A stretch of 64,000 nucleotides of DNA from Bryobacterales bacterium (lineage in GTDB: Bacteria; Acidobacteriota; Terriglobia; Bryobacterales; Bryobacteraceae): contig JADJWL010000005.1 in NCBI GenBank assembly GCA_016716385.1, positions 434,001-498,000 on the forward strand, read 5' to 3'. The notes beneath the pieces were generated by a model. It saw only the letters and a list, made by a program, of their open reading frames with translations. It searched no databases and was not told the origin of the DNA. How positions within the stretch are numbered: the stretch's first letter is position 1; each line of letters starts with the position of its first letter. Below, in pieces: positions 34,163 to 42,607 of the stretch. The position numbers and the translations under genes were made by a program.

Positions 34163-34774
34163 TCAGCGGGGCCGGATCAGGGAAAGGAACTCGTCGCGAG
34201 TCGCTTTCTGCGTGCGGAACGCTCCGATCATGGCGCTCGTGACGGTGGACGAATGCTGCTTCTCGACGCCGCGCATCATCATGCAGAAGTGCGTCGCCTC
34301 CGAGACCACCCCGACGCCCCGGGCATCTACGACGTCGGCGATGGTCTGCGCCACTTCCTGGGTCAGGCGCTCCTGGATCTGCAAGCGCCGCGCGAACACG
34401 TCGACAATGCGCGGGATCTTGCTCAGGCCGATCACCCGGTCGCTCGGCAGGTACGCCACGTGCATCTTGCCGAAGAACGGCAGCATATGGTGTTCGCACA
34501 TGCTGAAGAACTCGATGTCCCTGACGACCACCATGCCGTCGGACTCCACCTCGTAGAGCGCATCGTTGACGATCGAGGGAATATCCGCGTGGTATCCCTG
34601 CGTCAGGAACTCCAGCGCCTTCTCGACCCGGTGCGGCGTTCGCAGCAGACCGTCGCGGTTCGGATCTTCACCCAGCAGCGGAATCATGTCCCGCACCAAC
34701 GATTCGAGAGAGCGGCCTTCGCCGCGCCGCAGCTCCAACACCCGCTCGTCCACCGCCCGATTATTGGCCTTCAT
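34163..34774 (-). CDS. folE: GTP cyclohydrolase I FolE
   Basis: 203 residues from ATG 34774, which has AAAGGG upstream; a longer frame to 34942 would overlap the PTPS gene heavily. Zinc ligands are visible: Cys93 and the His pair in FFSMCEHHMLPFFGK, and Cys164 in SEATHFCMMMRGV. The helix ERLTQEVAQTIADVV and SSTVTSAMIGAFRTQKATR complete the GCH-I signature. It converts GTP to 7,8-dihydroneopterin triphosphate, the first step of folate, tetrahydropterin and queuosine routes. It overlaps the upstream PTPS gene by 14 bases and is the third gene in the PTPS-PTPS-folE operon. Confidence 0.94.
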   Translation of the reverse strand: MKANNRAVDERVLELRRGEGRSLESLVRDMIPLLGEDPNRDGLLRTPHRVEKALEFLTQGYHADIPSIVNDALYEVESDGMVVVRDIEFFSMCEHHMLPFFGKMHVAYLPSDRVIGLSKIPRIVDVFARRLQIQERLTQEVAQTIADVVDARGVGVVSEATHFCMMMRGVEKQHSSTVTSAMIGAFRTQKATRDEFLSLIRPR

Positions 34775-35192
34775 GATCCCTTTCATCCATCTCAAAGATG
34801 TTCCGGTCCGTCTCGGCGATTCGAATCTTTTCCAGTTTCGGGAACCCCTCCGGCCAGGCGCCGCGCAGCCGTTGCGAGATCTCGACCGCAACATTCTCGG
34901 TTGTCGGCACCAGCCCGTCACGGAACGCGGGGATCTCCTCATTCAAGTTCCGGTGGTCATAGGCGTCGAGAACCACTGTCTTCACCAGACCATCCAGTTC
35001 CCCAAGCGGAATCGCAACGCCGGTTTGTCGATCCACCGGACCCCGGACGCTCACCTCCAGCACGTAGTTGTGCCCGTGGCCGAACGGGTTGTTGCACTTG
35101 CCAAAAATCCGGCTGTTGTCCTCATCGGTCAACGACGGCGCGTGCAGACGATGCGAAGCGGCGAACGGGTAGCGGCGGGTGACGCGGATCAC
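34761..35192 (-). CDS. 6-pyruvoyltetrahydropterin synthase/QueD family protein with catalytic Cys
   Basis: 143 residues, GTG start at 35192 sharing GTGA with the upstream paralogue. The zinc histidines are His14 (FAASHRL) and His39/His41 in GKCNNPFGHGHNY. The catalytic Cys33 is in IFGKCNNP, exactly as in the mammalian-type PTPS. The Asp-His pair appears in AYDHRNLN and the Glu in KIRIAETDRN. It should convert dihydroneopterin triphosphate to 6-pyruvoyl- or 6-carboxy-tetrahydropterin, so it may be a BH4-type PTPS or a QueD. No queC or queE is in the window. Its substrate is made by the adjacent FolE. Confidence 0.87.
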   Translation of the reverse strand: MIRVTRRYPFAASHRLHAPSLTDEDNSRIFGKCNNPFGHGHNYVLEVSVRGPVDRQTGVAIPLGELDGLVKTVVLDAYDHRNLNEEIPAFRDGLVPTTENVAVEISQRLRGAWPEGFPKLEKIRIAETDRNIFEMDERDHEGQ

Positions 35193-35602
35193 CTTCGGTC
35201 TCCGAAGTAGTCGGCGAACAGATCGGGTGTCTCGTAGACGCGGATCGCATGCAGCCGCGCCGCCTCAGGGAGATGGGGTTCCACGCGGCGCCAGATTTCA
35301 ATCGCCAGGTTTTCGACGGTCGGCACGACCCTGTCGAACGGCGGCACTTCGTGATTCAGGTGCCGGTGATCCATCGGCTCGACGATTTCCCGCTCCAGAA
35401 TCTGCTTCAGTTCCTTCAGATCGATCACCATCCCGGTCACCGGATCCGGTTCGCCGCGGACGGTCACCTCCACCACGTAGTTGTGGCCGTGGCCGAGCGG
35501 GTTCGACGCCGCGCCGTAGAGGCGCCGGTTCTCCTCCTCGGACAGCCCCGCAGCCCGGCAGGCGTGGGACGCGGAAAATTCCAGCTTACGAGTCAGGTAC
35601 AC
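35189..35602 (-). CDS. PTPS/QueD paralogue lacking the catalytic cysteine
   Basis: 137 residues if it starts at GTG 35602, which aligns with the paralogue's N-terminus; a TTG at 35650 would add an unrelated 16-residue extension. Zinc histidines are kept (His13; His38 and His40 in NPLGHGHNYVVEV), as are PMDHRHLN and RVYETPD. At the place of the catalytic Cys the sequence is YGAASNPLG, so Ala replaces it. Cys-less PTPS-III enzymes carry Glu at this position and feed folate synthesis, but this one has neither. It may form a mixed complex with the neighbouring Cys-containing paralogue or use different chemistry. It is the first gene of the operon. Confidence 0.8.
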   Translation of the reverse strand: MYLTRKLEFSASHACRAAGLSEEENRRLYGAASNPLGHGHNYVVEVTVRGEPDPVTGMVIDLKELKQILEREIVEPMDHRHLNHEVPPFDRVVPTVENLAIEIWRRVEPHLPEAARLHAIRVYETPDLFADYFGDRR

Positions 35603-35673
35603 AGTGGAAAGATGCGGCGGCGCTTCCGCCGGATACTTAAAGAGTAACAAGAGTAAGATTGAAGAGAGTCCCC

Positions 35674-36213
35674 ATGCAAGGCGTGAAACTGGAAACCTAC
35701 CTGCGCGGCGGGATCGCCGCGCTGCTGGCCGTGTTCTCCTGGGTCGTCTTCGACACCCTGCGGGAGCGGCTCGTGAGCGTCGGCGACACGGCCCCGAAAT
35801 TTGCCGTCAGCACCGACGCCGGCCGTGACCTGAGCCGGTCCGACTTCGGCGGAGAACTGCTCGTGCTGAACTTCTGGGCCACCTGGTGCCCGCCCTGCAT
35901 CGAGGAGATCCCCTCTCTCGACGCGTTCCAGAAGCACTTCGCCGACCGCGGCGTTGTGGTCCTGGGCATCAGCGTCGACAAGGACGAGGACGTCTACCGG
36001 AAGTTCCTGCAGCGGGTGAACGTGTCCTTCCAGACCGCCCGCGATCCGGAAGCCCGGATCAACCGGCAGTACGGCACGGTCAAGTTCCCCGAGACCTACA
36101 TCATCAACCGGCAGGGCCGGGTCCTGCGGAAGGTCGTTAGTTCGCGGGACTGGATGGATCCCTCGATGCTGGCCGATGTGGAGTCCCTGCTGGGCGGGGG
36201 CGGGACCCGGTGA
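35674..36213 (+). CDS. Membrane-anchored TlpA/ResA-like thioredoxin
   Basis: 179 residues from ATG 35674; a TTG at 35659 is in frame but less likely. One N-terminal membrane helix (GGIAALLAVFSWVVFDTL) anchors a periplasmic thioredoxin fold with LNFWATWCPPCIEEIPSL, the CPPC redox pair of the TlpA/ResA group. The cis-Pro motif is KFPETYIINRQGRVL. Such proteins reduce periplasmic disulfides, for instance in cytochrome c maturation or during oxidative stress. It is divergent from the PTPS genes and overlaps the downstream glcD by four bases (GTGA), so the two are co-translated. Confidence 0.88.
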   Translation: MQGVKLETYLRGGIAALLAVFSWVVFDTLRERLVSVGDTAPKFAVSTDAGRDLSRSDFGGELLVLNFWATWCPPCIEEIPSLDAFQKHFADRGVVVLGISVDKDEDVYRKFLQRVNVSFQTARDPEARINRQYGTVKFPETYIINRQGRVLRKVVSSRDWMDPSMLADVESLLGGGGTR

Positions 36214-37640
36214 CCGAAGAAGTCAAACGGAAACTCGCCGCCGTCGTGGGACCTCGTGGCTTTCTGGACCGTCCCGAAGACCTGGCGCTCTACGAATATG
36301 ACGGCAGCGTGGACAAGGCGCGTCCGGAAATGGTCGTGTTCCCGCGCTCGACGGAAGAAGTGGTCGAACTCGTGAAGATCGCCGCCAAACACCAGGTGCC
36401 GATCGTGGGACGCGGCGCCGGGACCGGGCTGAGCGGCGGGGCCATCCCGCGCGCGGGCGGCCTGATCATCGGCTTCGCACGGATGAACCGCATTCTCGAG
36501 ATCGACCTGGAGAATGAGCGCGCGGTCGTGCAGCCGGGGGTGGTGAATCTCGATATCACGCTCGCCGTCCAGGGACAGCAGTACTTCTTCGCTCCGGATC
36601 CGTCGAGCCAGCGCGCCTGTACCATCGGCGGCAACGTCGCCGAGAACGCCGGCGGACCGCATACGCTCGCCTATGGCGTCACGACGAACCATGTCCTGGG
36701 TCTGGAACTGGTGCTGCCCGATGGCGAGGTGGTCTGGACCGGCGGCAAGGAAACCGATCTGCCCGGCTACGACCTCACCGGCCTGTTTACGGGCTCGGAA
36801 GGGACGCTGGCGCTGGTGACGAAGATCGTTGTCCGGCTGATGCGCCAGCCGGAACTCGTCAAGACGCTGCTGGCCATCTACGACTCCGTCGACGACTGCG
36901 CCGATACCGTGGCCGAGATTACGGCCCGCGCCATCACGCCCGTGGCCGTGGAAATGCTCGACGGCGTCATGCTGGGGATGGTCGAAGAGGCGACGCACGC
37001 GGGCTATCCCAAGGACGCCGCCGCGGTGTTGCTCATCGAACTCGAGGGCCTGACCGAGGCGGTCGAGGAGCAGGTGGAGCAGATCCGCGATGCCTGCCTC
37101 GCCTGCCGCGCGCGGGAGTTTCGCGTCGCCAAGTCCGCCGAGGAGCGTGACCTGCTTTGGAAAGGCCGCAAGAACGCCTTCGGCGCCGTGGGCCGCGTCA
37201 GCCCCACGTACTACGTGCAGGATGGCGTCGTGCCGCGCACCGAGGTTCCGGGCGCGCTGCGGGAGATTCAGCGTGTGAGCGCGAAATACGGCCTCACGAT
37301 TTCCAACATCTTCCACGCCGGAGATGGCAATCTGCACCCGATCATCCTGTTCGATGCTCGCAAGCCGGGCGATCTGGAGAAGGCCAAGGCCGCGGGCGAG
37401 GAGATCCTCGCCTATTGCATCTCCGTTGGCGGCTCGATCACGGGCGAGCACGGGGTCGGCATGGAAAAGAACGAGATGATGGACAAGCTCTTCCCGGCCG
37501 AGACCCTGGAGACGATCGCGGCTTTCAAGAAGCTGTTCGATCCCGATGGCCGGCTGAATCCCGGGAAGCTGCTTCCGACCGGTAAAGGCTGCCTCGAGAT
37601 CCGGCAAGCGCCGCTGACCGGCTCTTCGATGTTGTACTAA
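36210..37640 (+). CDS. glcD: FAD-linked glycolate/lactate oxidase subunit GlcD
   Basis: 476 residues, GTG start overlapping the TlpA gene stop. The PCMH-type FAD domain contains PIVGRGAGTGLSGGAIPRAG and ACTIGGNVAENAGGPHTLAY. The C-terminal cap holds FHAGDGNLHPIILFD and SITGEHGVGMEKN, the conserved His-rich signature of GlcD/LldE-type D-2-hydroxyacid dehydrogenases. It oxidises glycolate or D-lactate and would normally pass electrons to GlcE/GlcF subunits, which are not adjacent. Some lineages use single-subunit versions, so the partner may be elsewhere or absent. Confidence 0.88.
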   Translation: MTEEVKRKLAAVVGPRGFLDRPEDLALYEYDGSVDKARPEMVVFPRSTEEVVELVKIAAKHQVPIVGRGAGTGLSGGAIPRAGGLIIGFARMNRILEIDLENERAVVQPGVVNLDITLAVQGQQYFFAPDPSSQRACTIGGNVAENAGGPHTLAYGVTTNHVLGLELVLPDGEVVWTGGKETDLPGYDLTGLFTGSEGTLALVTKIVVRLMRQPELVKTLLAIYDSVDDCADTVAEITARAITPVAVEMLDGVMLGMVEEATHAGYPKDAAAVLLIELEGLTEAVEEQVEQIRDACLACRAREFRVAKSAEERDLLWKGRKNAFGAVGRVSPTYYVQDGVVPRTEVPGALREIQRVSAKYGLTISNIFHAGDGNLHPIILFDARKPGDLEKAKAAGEEILAYCISVGGSITGEHGVGMEKNEMMDKLFPAETLETIAAFKKLFDPDGRLNPGKLLPTGKGCLEIRQAPLTGSSMLY

Positions 37641-37703
37641 GCAGCCCCGTCCTGTCATATCAAACACTTACCGTGCCAGTTGCGGCAGTTCAGCCTCCCG
37701 CTC

Positions 37704-37748
37704 AGGTGTTCGCCCGATACATTTCGTCGGCCGATCAACCGAACACCT
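37704..37748. promoter_or_regulatory. 9-bp inverted repeat upstream of AAA+ ATPase gene
   Basis: AGGTGTTCG (37704-37712) is repeated as its exact reverse complement CGAACACCT (37740-37748) with 27 bases between. The right arm ends 11 bases before the ATPase start at 37760. The layout would fit a dimeric repressor or looping site, but no regulator gene is adjacent. Confidence 0.4.
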
Positions 37749-37759
37749 AGTCGATCCCA

Positions 37760-39130
37760 ATGCTCAACGACAGCATGCTGAACCTGACCACGGCGGTGAC
37801 CGAAAGCGAGCGGGCCTCCCGCCAGACGCCGGTTCCAGAACCTCGGGAGGGCTTCACTCCTGCGGTCCCGGAGCGCATTGGCGACACGGGTCTGGCGGAG
37901 ACAAATCTTGAACAGTTGATCTTGAAGACCCTGCATTTCAGCGGCGAGTTGCTGGGCCGCGAGCTGGCTTCCGGCCTGGGTCTGAAGTTCAGCCTGATCG
38001 AGCCGCTTGTCGAGAACCTGCGGCGGCAGAGGATGCTGGAGGTAAAGGGGTCGCTCGGGTACGGTGCGGTCTCGGCGGTCTACACCTTAAGCGAGAACGG
38101 CCGCGCCCGCGCCCGCGAGTACCTTGAGACCAACCAGTACTCCGGGCGGGCGCCCGTCGCGATGGAACAGTACGTCGAGGCGGTCCGGTCGCAGCGTCTG
38201 CACAATGGCTGGCTGACCCGCGAGGCGCTGGTGGAAGCCTACCGCCACATGGTCGTCACCGACGACATCTTCAACCAGATCGGACCCGCCGTGAACTCCG
38301 GCAAGTCGTTCCTGCTTTACGGCAAGCCGGGCAACGGCAAGACCTATCTCGCTGAGGCGCTCTTCAACCTGGAAAGCTCGCCGATCTTCGTGCCGTACGC
38401 AGTCGAGTACCAGGGTTTGATCATCAAGATCTTCGATCCGGTCTATCACATCCCGATCGCCGCCGAAACCGAGTCCGTCATCGTCAACCGCGACAGCAGT
38501 CACGATCAGCGCTGGGTCCTCTGCAAGCGGCCGTTCATCGTGACCGGCGGCGAACTGACGCTCGACATGCTTGATCTGACCTACATCGAGACGGCGAAGA
38601 TCTACGACGCACCGTTTCAGATGAAGGCCAATAACGGCATCTACCTGATCGATGATTTCGGGCGCCAGCGGGTGTCTCCCGCCGAAGTGCTGAACCGCTG
38701 GATTGTCCCGATGGACCGCCGCGTGGACTACCTGCGCTTCATCACCGGCGGCAAGGTCGAGGTGCCCTTCGAGACGTTCCTCATCTTCTCCACCAACCTG
38801 CGCGCGGAGCATTTGGGCGACGAAGCGTTTCTGCGACGGATCGCCTACAAGATGTTTCTCCGCAGCCCGGAGGTTGCGGAGTTCCAGCAGATCTTCGACC
38901 GCTTCTGCGCCCAGCAGAAGATCGCCTGCGCCCCTCCCGTGCGCGACGATCTGATCGAGCGCCATTTCCGCGGCAAAGGCCGTCCGATGCGGCGCTGTCA
39001 TCCGCGGGACCTGATCTCGCACGCGATCGACATCATCCACTTCGACCGGTTGCCGTTCGTGCTGACATCGGACCTGTTGGATCAGGCCGTGGCCAGTTGT
39101 TTCGTAGACGAAGGCACAGAAGAGGACTGA
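37760..39130 (+). CDS. AAA+ ATPase with N-terminal winged helix, function unknown
   Basis: 456 residues. Residues 1-130 resemble a winged-helix domain (LEQLILKTLHFSGELLGREL, GRARAREYL). Residues 180-400 form an AAA+ core with Walker A LLYGKPGNGKTYLAEALF, Walker B GIYLIDDFGRQR, sensor FLIFSTNLRAEHLG, and an arginine-finger-like FLRRIAYKMF. The C-terminal part is helical with RRCHPRDLISHAIDII. The family recurs in Acidobacteria and other phyla as a single-gene ATPase without an established role; a chaperone-like or pilus/secretion function has been guessed for relatives. An inverted repeat lies just upstream of its start. Confidence 0.72.
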   Translation: MLNDSMLNLTTAVTESERASRQTPVPEPREGFTPAVPERIGDTGLAETNLEQLILKTLHFSGELLGRELASGLGLKFSLIEPLVENLRRQRMLEVKGSLGYGAVSAVYTLSENGRARAREYLETNQYSGRAPVAMEQYVEAVRSQRLHNGWLTREALVEAYRHMVVTDDIFNQIGPAVNSGKSFLLYGKPGNGKTYLAEALFNLESSPIFVPYAVEYQGLIIKIFDPVYHIPIAAETESVIVNRDSSHDQRWVLCKRPFIVTGGELTLDMLDLTYIETAKIYDAPFQMKANNGIYLIDDFGRQRVSPAEVLNRWIVPMDRRVDYLRFITGGKVEVPFETFLIFSTNLRAEHLGDEAFLRRIAYKMFLRSPEVAEFQQIFDRFCAQQKIACAPPVRDDLIERHFRGKGRPMRRCHPRDLISHAIDIIHFDRLPFVLTSDLLDQAVASCFVDEGTEED

Positions 39131-39134
39131 CGCG

Positions 39135-39500
39135 TCATTCGACGGGAAGGCCCGCGGCGACGATGGCGCGCCACCCTCCGGCCAGCGACACCGGCCGGCG
39201 GTAGCCCATCTGGCGCAGCGCGTCCGCCGCGAGCGCCGACCGGTAGCCGCCCCCGCAGTAAAGCACCAGCGTCACGTCCTTGTCGGGGATCTTCGCCTCG
39301 ATGTCCCGTTCGATGACGCCCTTGCTCAGGTGGACCGCTCCGGCGGCGCGTCCCGCCGCCCACTCGCTTTCCTCGCGCGTGTCGATCAGCACATGAGAGT
39401 GACCGTTCGAGGACAGTTCAAGGTATTCCTCGACCGTCATCTCCTCGATGCGGGTCTTGGCGTCGCTGACGAGTTTCAGAAAACCTGCGCTATGGATCAT
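39135..39500 (-). CDS. Rhodanese-like sulfurtransferase
   Basis: 121 residues, a single rhodanese domain. The fold begins RIEEMTVEEYLELSSNGHSH and contains VLIDTREESEWAAG. The active-site loop is VLYCGGGYRSALAAD with Cys82 forming the persulfide. Rhodaneses move sulfane sulfur to thiols or carrier proteins; the loop composition without charged residues does not reveal the acceptor. It is the last gene of the isomerase-murQ-murA-rhodanese cluster, 15 bases after murA, and ends four bases from the convergent AAA+ gene. Confidence 0.88.
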   Translation of the reverse strand: MIHSAGFLKLVSDAKTRIEEMTVEEYLELSSNGHSHVLIDTREESEWAAGRAAGAVHLSKGVIERDIEAKIPDKDVTLVLYCGGGYRSALAADALRQMGYRRPVSLAGGWRAIVAAGLPVE

Positions 39501-39515
39501 ACGGACCTCGCGGCG

Positions 39516-40775
39516 CTATCCGGCCACGCGTTCAATGCGGGCGCCGGCCTGCGCGAGCTTTTCCTCAATTTTCTCATAGCCCCGATCGATGTGATACACG
39601 CGGTCGATCAGGGTCTCGCCCCGCGCCGCCAGCGCGCCCAGCACGAGCGAAGCGCTCGCCCGCAGGTCCGACGCCAGCACGGCGGCGCCTGAGAGCTGCC
39701 GCGGGCCCGCAACCAGCGCGCGGCGGCCATCCAGACGGATGTTGGCCCCCATCCGGACCAGTTCGGGCACGTGCATGAAGCGGTTTTCGAAGATCGTTTC
39801 CGTCACGATCGCGATGCCTTCGGCCTGGGTCATCAGCGCCATATATTGGGCCTGCAGGTCCGTGGCGAAGCCGGGATACTCTTCGGTCGTCATGTCGACC
39901 GACCGGAGGGTCCGCCCCCCTTCGACGACGAGCGTCGAGTCGCCCTCCTGCTCCACTCGCACACCGGCCTGGCGGAGCTTCGCCACCAGTGCGTCCAGGT
40001 GCTCGACCGGCGCGCCCGTGATGGCCAGCCTGCCCCCGGTGATGGCGGCGGCGATGGCGAACGTGCCGGCTTCGATGCGGTCCGTGATGATCGTGTGTTC
40101 CGCTCCGTGCAGGCGGTCCACGCCGCGGATGCGGATCGTGGACTCGCCGGCTCCCTCGACCTGTGCGCCCATCCGGTTCAGTAGCGCCGCGAGGTCGGTC
40201 ACCTCCGGCTCGCGGGCGGCGTTGACGAGTGTCGTCTCGCCCCTGGCCAGGACGGCCGCCATCATGAGATCTTCGGTGCCCGTGACGGTGATGCGGTCGA
40301 AGTGGATGGCGCCGCCGCGCAGCCCGTCGGGCGCCTCGGCGCACACGTAACCGTGCTCCTGGCTGACTGTGGCGCCCAGGTGCTCGAGGCCCGTCAGATG
40401 CAGATCGATCGGCCGCGCCCCGATCGCGCATCCGCCCGGCAGCGACACACGAGCCCGGCCCGCGCGCGCGGCCAGCGGTCCCAACACCAGGCTCGACGCG
40501 CGCATCGTCTTGACCAACTCATACGGGGCCTCCGGCTTGACCACGTTGGCGGCCTGAATCCGGACGCGGCTGCCGTCGCGCTCCACCGTCGCGCCGATAT
40601 CCTCAAGCAGGCGCAACATCGTGGCGATGTCGCGCACTTGCGGCACGCCGCGCAGGACCACGGGCTCTGCCGTGAGCAGCGCCGCCGCGATGGCGGGCAG
40701 GGCGGCGTTCTTGGAGCCGCTGGTTTGAATGGTGCCTTCGAGGGGGTTTCCGCCCTGAATCCGAAACTTGTCCAT
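39516..40775 (-). CDS. murA: UDP-N-acetylglucosamine 1-carboxyvinyltransferase MurA
   Basis: 419 residues with the EPSP-synthase-type inside-out barrels. Cys116 in RVSLPGGCAIGARPID is the residue alkylated by fosfomycin, so the enzyme should be fosfomycin-sensitive. Other landmarks are IQTSGSKNAALPAIAAALLT (Lys22-Asn23) and TTEEYPGFATDLQAQYMAL. It transfers enolpyruvate from PEP to UDP-GlcNAc in the first committed step of peptidoglycan synthesis. It is encoded nine bases after murQ, linking cell-wall recycling with synthesis in one operon. Confidence 0.95.
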   Translation of the reverse strand: MDKFRIQGGNPLEGTIQTSGSKNAALPAIAAALLTAEPVVLRGVPQVRDIATMLRLLEDIGATVERDGSRVRIQAANVVKPEAPYELVKTMRASSLVLGPLAARAGRARVSLPGGCAIGARPIDLHLTGLEHLGATVSQEHGYVCAEAPDGLRGGAIHFDRITVTGTEDLMMAAVLARGETTLVNAAREPEVTDLAALLNRMGAQVEGAGESTIRIRGVDRLHGAEHTIITDRIEAGTFAIAAAITGGRLAITGAPVEHLDALVAKLRQAGVRVEQEGDSTLVVEGGRTLRSVDMTTEEYPGFATDLQAQYMALMTQAEGIAIVTETIFENRFMHVPELVRMGANIRLDGRRALVAGPRQLSGAAVLASDLRASASLVLGALAARGETLIDRVYHIDRGYEKIEEKLAQAGARIERVAG

Positions 40776-40784
40776 GGATGATCT

Positions 40785-41684
40785 CTACTTGCTCTTGAGC
40801 GCCACCGACAACCGGCCGCCGGCCGAAGCCAGCCTTCGCTCCGCTTCCTCGCGGGAAACCCCGGCGCGGGCCATCAGGATCGCGGTCCGCACGCTGCCGC
40901 CGGAATCCTGAAGCAGCGCCCCGGCACGGGTCTTGTCGACTTCCGCCGCCCGCGCGATGATCCGGCACGCGCGGTCGATCAGCTTCCGGTTGCGCGGCTG
41001 GACGTTCACCATCAGGTTGCCATACACGTAGCCGCGGCGGATGAAGGTGGCCGTGGTGAGCATGTTCAACACCAGCTTGGTGGCGGTGCCGGCCTTGAGC
41101 CGGGTGGAGCCGGTGAGAACCTCGGGGCCCGTCAACGGCGCAATCGGATAGTCCACCGCGCGCGAGAGCTCAGAGTCCGGCGTGCAACTGATGCCGATCG
41201 TGACGGCGCCCAGCCTGCGGGCCGCCGCCACCGCGCCCAGCACGTATGGGGTGCGCCCGCTCGCCGCGATTCCAGCCAGGACATCGGTTCCTGTGAATCC
41301 AGCGGCCAGCAGATCGCTCGCTCCGGCATCCGGATCGTCCTCGCTCGCCTCGGTCGAGCGGGACAGGGCTGCTTCTCCGCCGGCGATCAATCCGCGGACG
41401 AGTCCAGGATCGGCGCTGAAGGTCGGTGGGCACTCGGAGGCGTCCAGGACGCCGAGGCGCCCGCTGGTCCCCGCGCCAATGTAGAACAGCCGCCCGCCGC
41501 GCTCCATCGACGCCACGATCGCGTCCACGGCGCGCGCGATGGACCGGATCTCCGCCGCCACCGCCAGCGCCGCCTTCTGGTCCTCGGCGTTCATGATGCG
41601 CAGGATCTCTTCGGCAGGGCGCGCGTCGATGCCTTCGGAGGCGGGATTGGGCTGTTCGGTGAGCAGGGAGTCCAGTCCGCTCAC
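40785..41684 (-). CDS. murQ: N-acetylmuramic acid 6-phosphate etherase MurQ
   Basis: 299 residues from GTG 41684, which overlaps the upstream TGA as GTGA; a longer frame extends back into that gene but is spurious. The SIS domain contains GRLFYIGAGTSGRLGVLDAS and ECPPTFSADPGLVRGLIAGG, the MurQ signature, and the later LTGSTRLKAGTATKLVLNML. MurQ cleaves the lactyl ether of MurNAc-6-P, producing GlcNAc-6-P for peptidoglycan recycling. Its partner anhydro-MurNAc kinase (anmK) is not in the window. The gene lies between the sugar isomerase and murA. Confidence 0.93.
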   Translation of the reverse strand: MSGLDSLLTEQPNPASEGIDARPAEEILRIMNAEDQKAALAVAAEIRSIARAVDAIVASMERGGRLFYIGAGTSGRLGVLDASECPPTFSADPGLVRGLIAGGEAALSRSTEASEDDPDAGASDLLAAGFTGTDVLAGIAASGRTPYVLGAVAAARRLGAVTIGISCTPDSELSRAVDYPIAPLTGPEVLTGSTRLKAGTATKLVLNMLTTATFIRRGYVYGNLMVNVQPRNRKLIDRACRIIARAAEVDKTRAGALLQDSGGSVRTAILMARAGVSREEAERRLASAGGRLSVALKSK

Positions 41685-42523
41685 GCGACCCCGGCCTTCC
41701 GCATCACCGCCATTGTGGTGTCGTAGCCCAGTTGCGCTCCCTGGGCCGGTTCCATGTCCTTGAGACCGCGGCCGAACACTTCCGGGCTGATTCCATCCTC
41801 GTAGCCGATCTGCTTCAGCGCGCCGAAGAATGCTCCCCAGTCGAGCACGCCTTCGCCCGGCATCAGCCGCTCGTTGTCCACGATCCGGTCGGGCGGCAGA
41901 TTCGGTGCGTCGGCCACCTGCACGTGCACGATGCGGTCCTTGCCAGCGGCGCGGATGTCGGCGGCGGTCGCTTCGGCGTGGTGCCAGTGCCACGAGTCCA
42001 GCAGGACACCGACGTTGGGCCCGCAGTCCTTGGCGAGGTCCAGCGTCTCGTCCATGCGCCAGATGAACTCGTGCGGATGGCGCTTGCGAAGGTGGACCGG
42101 ACTGACGAATTCGATGCCGAAGCGGACGCCGTGGCGTGCCAGGACTTCGGCGCAGGCCGACCAGCGATCCACGTACACCCGCCGCTGCTGCGGCTTCGGC
42201 AGGTCACTCGACGGCAGGAACCAGGTGGTCATCCGCGGACACCCGATGGCGGCGGCGAACCGTGCCGCGCCGTCGAGGCCGGCCAAGCCTTTGCGGAACG
42301 CCTCCTCGGTGGAGCGGAAATCCACGGGCAGGCCGATAGCGGCCGCTTTCAGGTTGAGTTGGTCCAGCAGGCCGCGCGTGGCTTCCGCGCCGGCCGCGTA
42401 GGCCCCGTCAAACAGGATATCGGTGCCCGGAAAGCCAATGTGATGCGCGAGATGCGCGAAGTCCGGCCACTTCACCCGGCCGGCCACCAGGGTGCCTTGC
42501 AGCGAAAGATACATTGCCCCCAT
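41681..42523 (-). CDS. Sugar phosphate isomerase/epimerase (TIM-barrel)
   Basis: 280 residues from ATG 42523 with GAGGTG upstream. A very long in-frame extension to 43534 lies over the divergent sigma and anti-sigma genes and is rejected. The barrel contains VRFGIEFVSPVHLRKRHPHE (Glu), VGVLLDSWHWHHAEA (Asp and a His-rich loop) and GYEDGISPEVFGRGLKD, consistent with a metal-dependent AP_endonuc_2 enzyme. No export signal is present. Its coupling to murQ suggests a role in amino-sugar or cell-wall sugar turnover, but this is inference. The first ATG codon is followed by a second in-frame ATG at 42514. Confidence 0.8.
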   Translation of the reverse strand: MGAMYLSLQGTLVAGRVKWPDFAHLAHHIGFPGTDILFDGAYAAGAEATRGLLDQLNLKAAAIGLPVDFRSTEEAFRKGLAGLDGAARFAAAIGCPRMTTWFLPSSDLPKPQQRRVYVDRWSACAEVLARHGVRFGIEFVSPVHLRKRHPHEFIWRMDETLDLAKDCGPNVGVLLDSWHWHHAEATAADIRAAGKDRIVHVQVADAPNLPPDRIVDNERLMPGEGVLDWGAFFGALKQIGYEDGISPEVFGRGLKDMEPAQGAQLGYDTTMAVMRKAGVA

Positions 42524-42607
42524 CTTCGCACCTCGGGAACTTCCCGGGCGCCCGCGGTGTCTACCAATAGAGAAGAAGTCGGATACAATTTCAGTACAGA
42601 GGCACGA

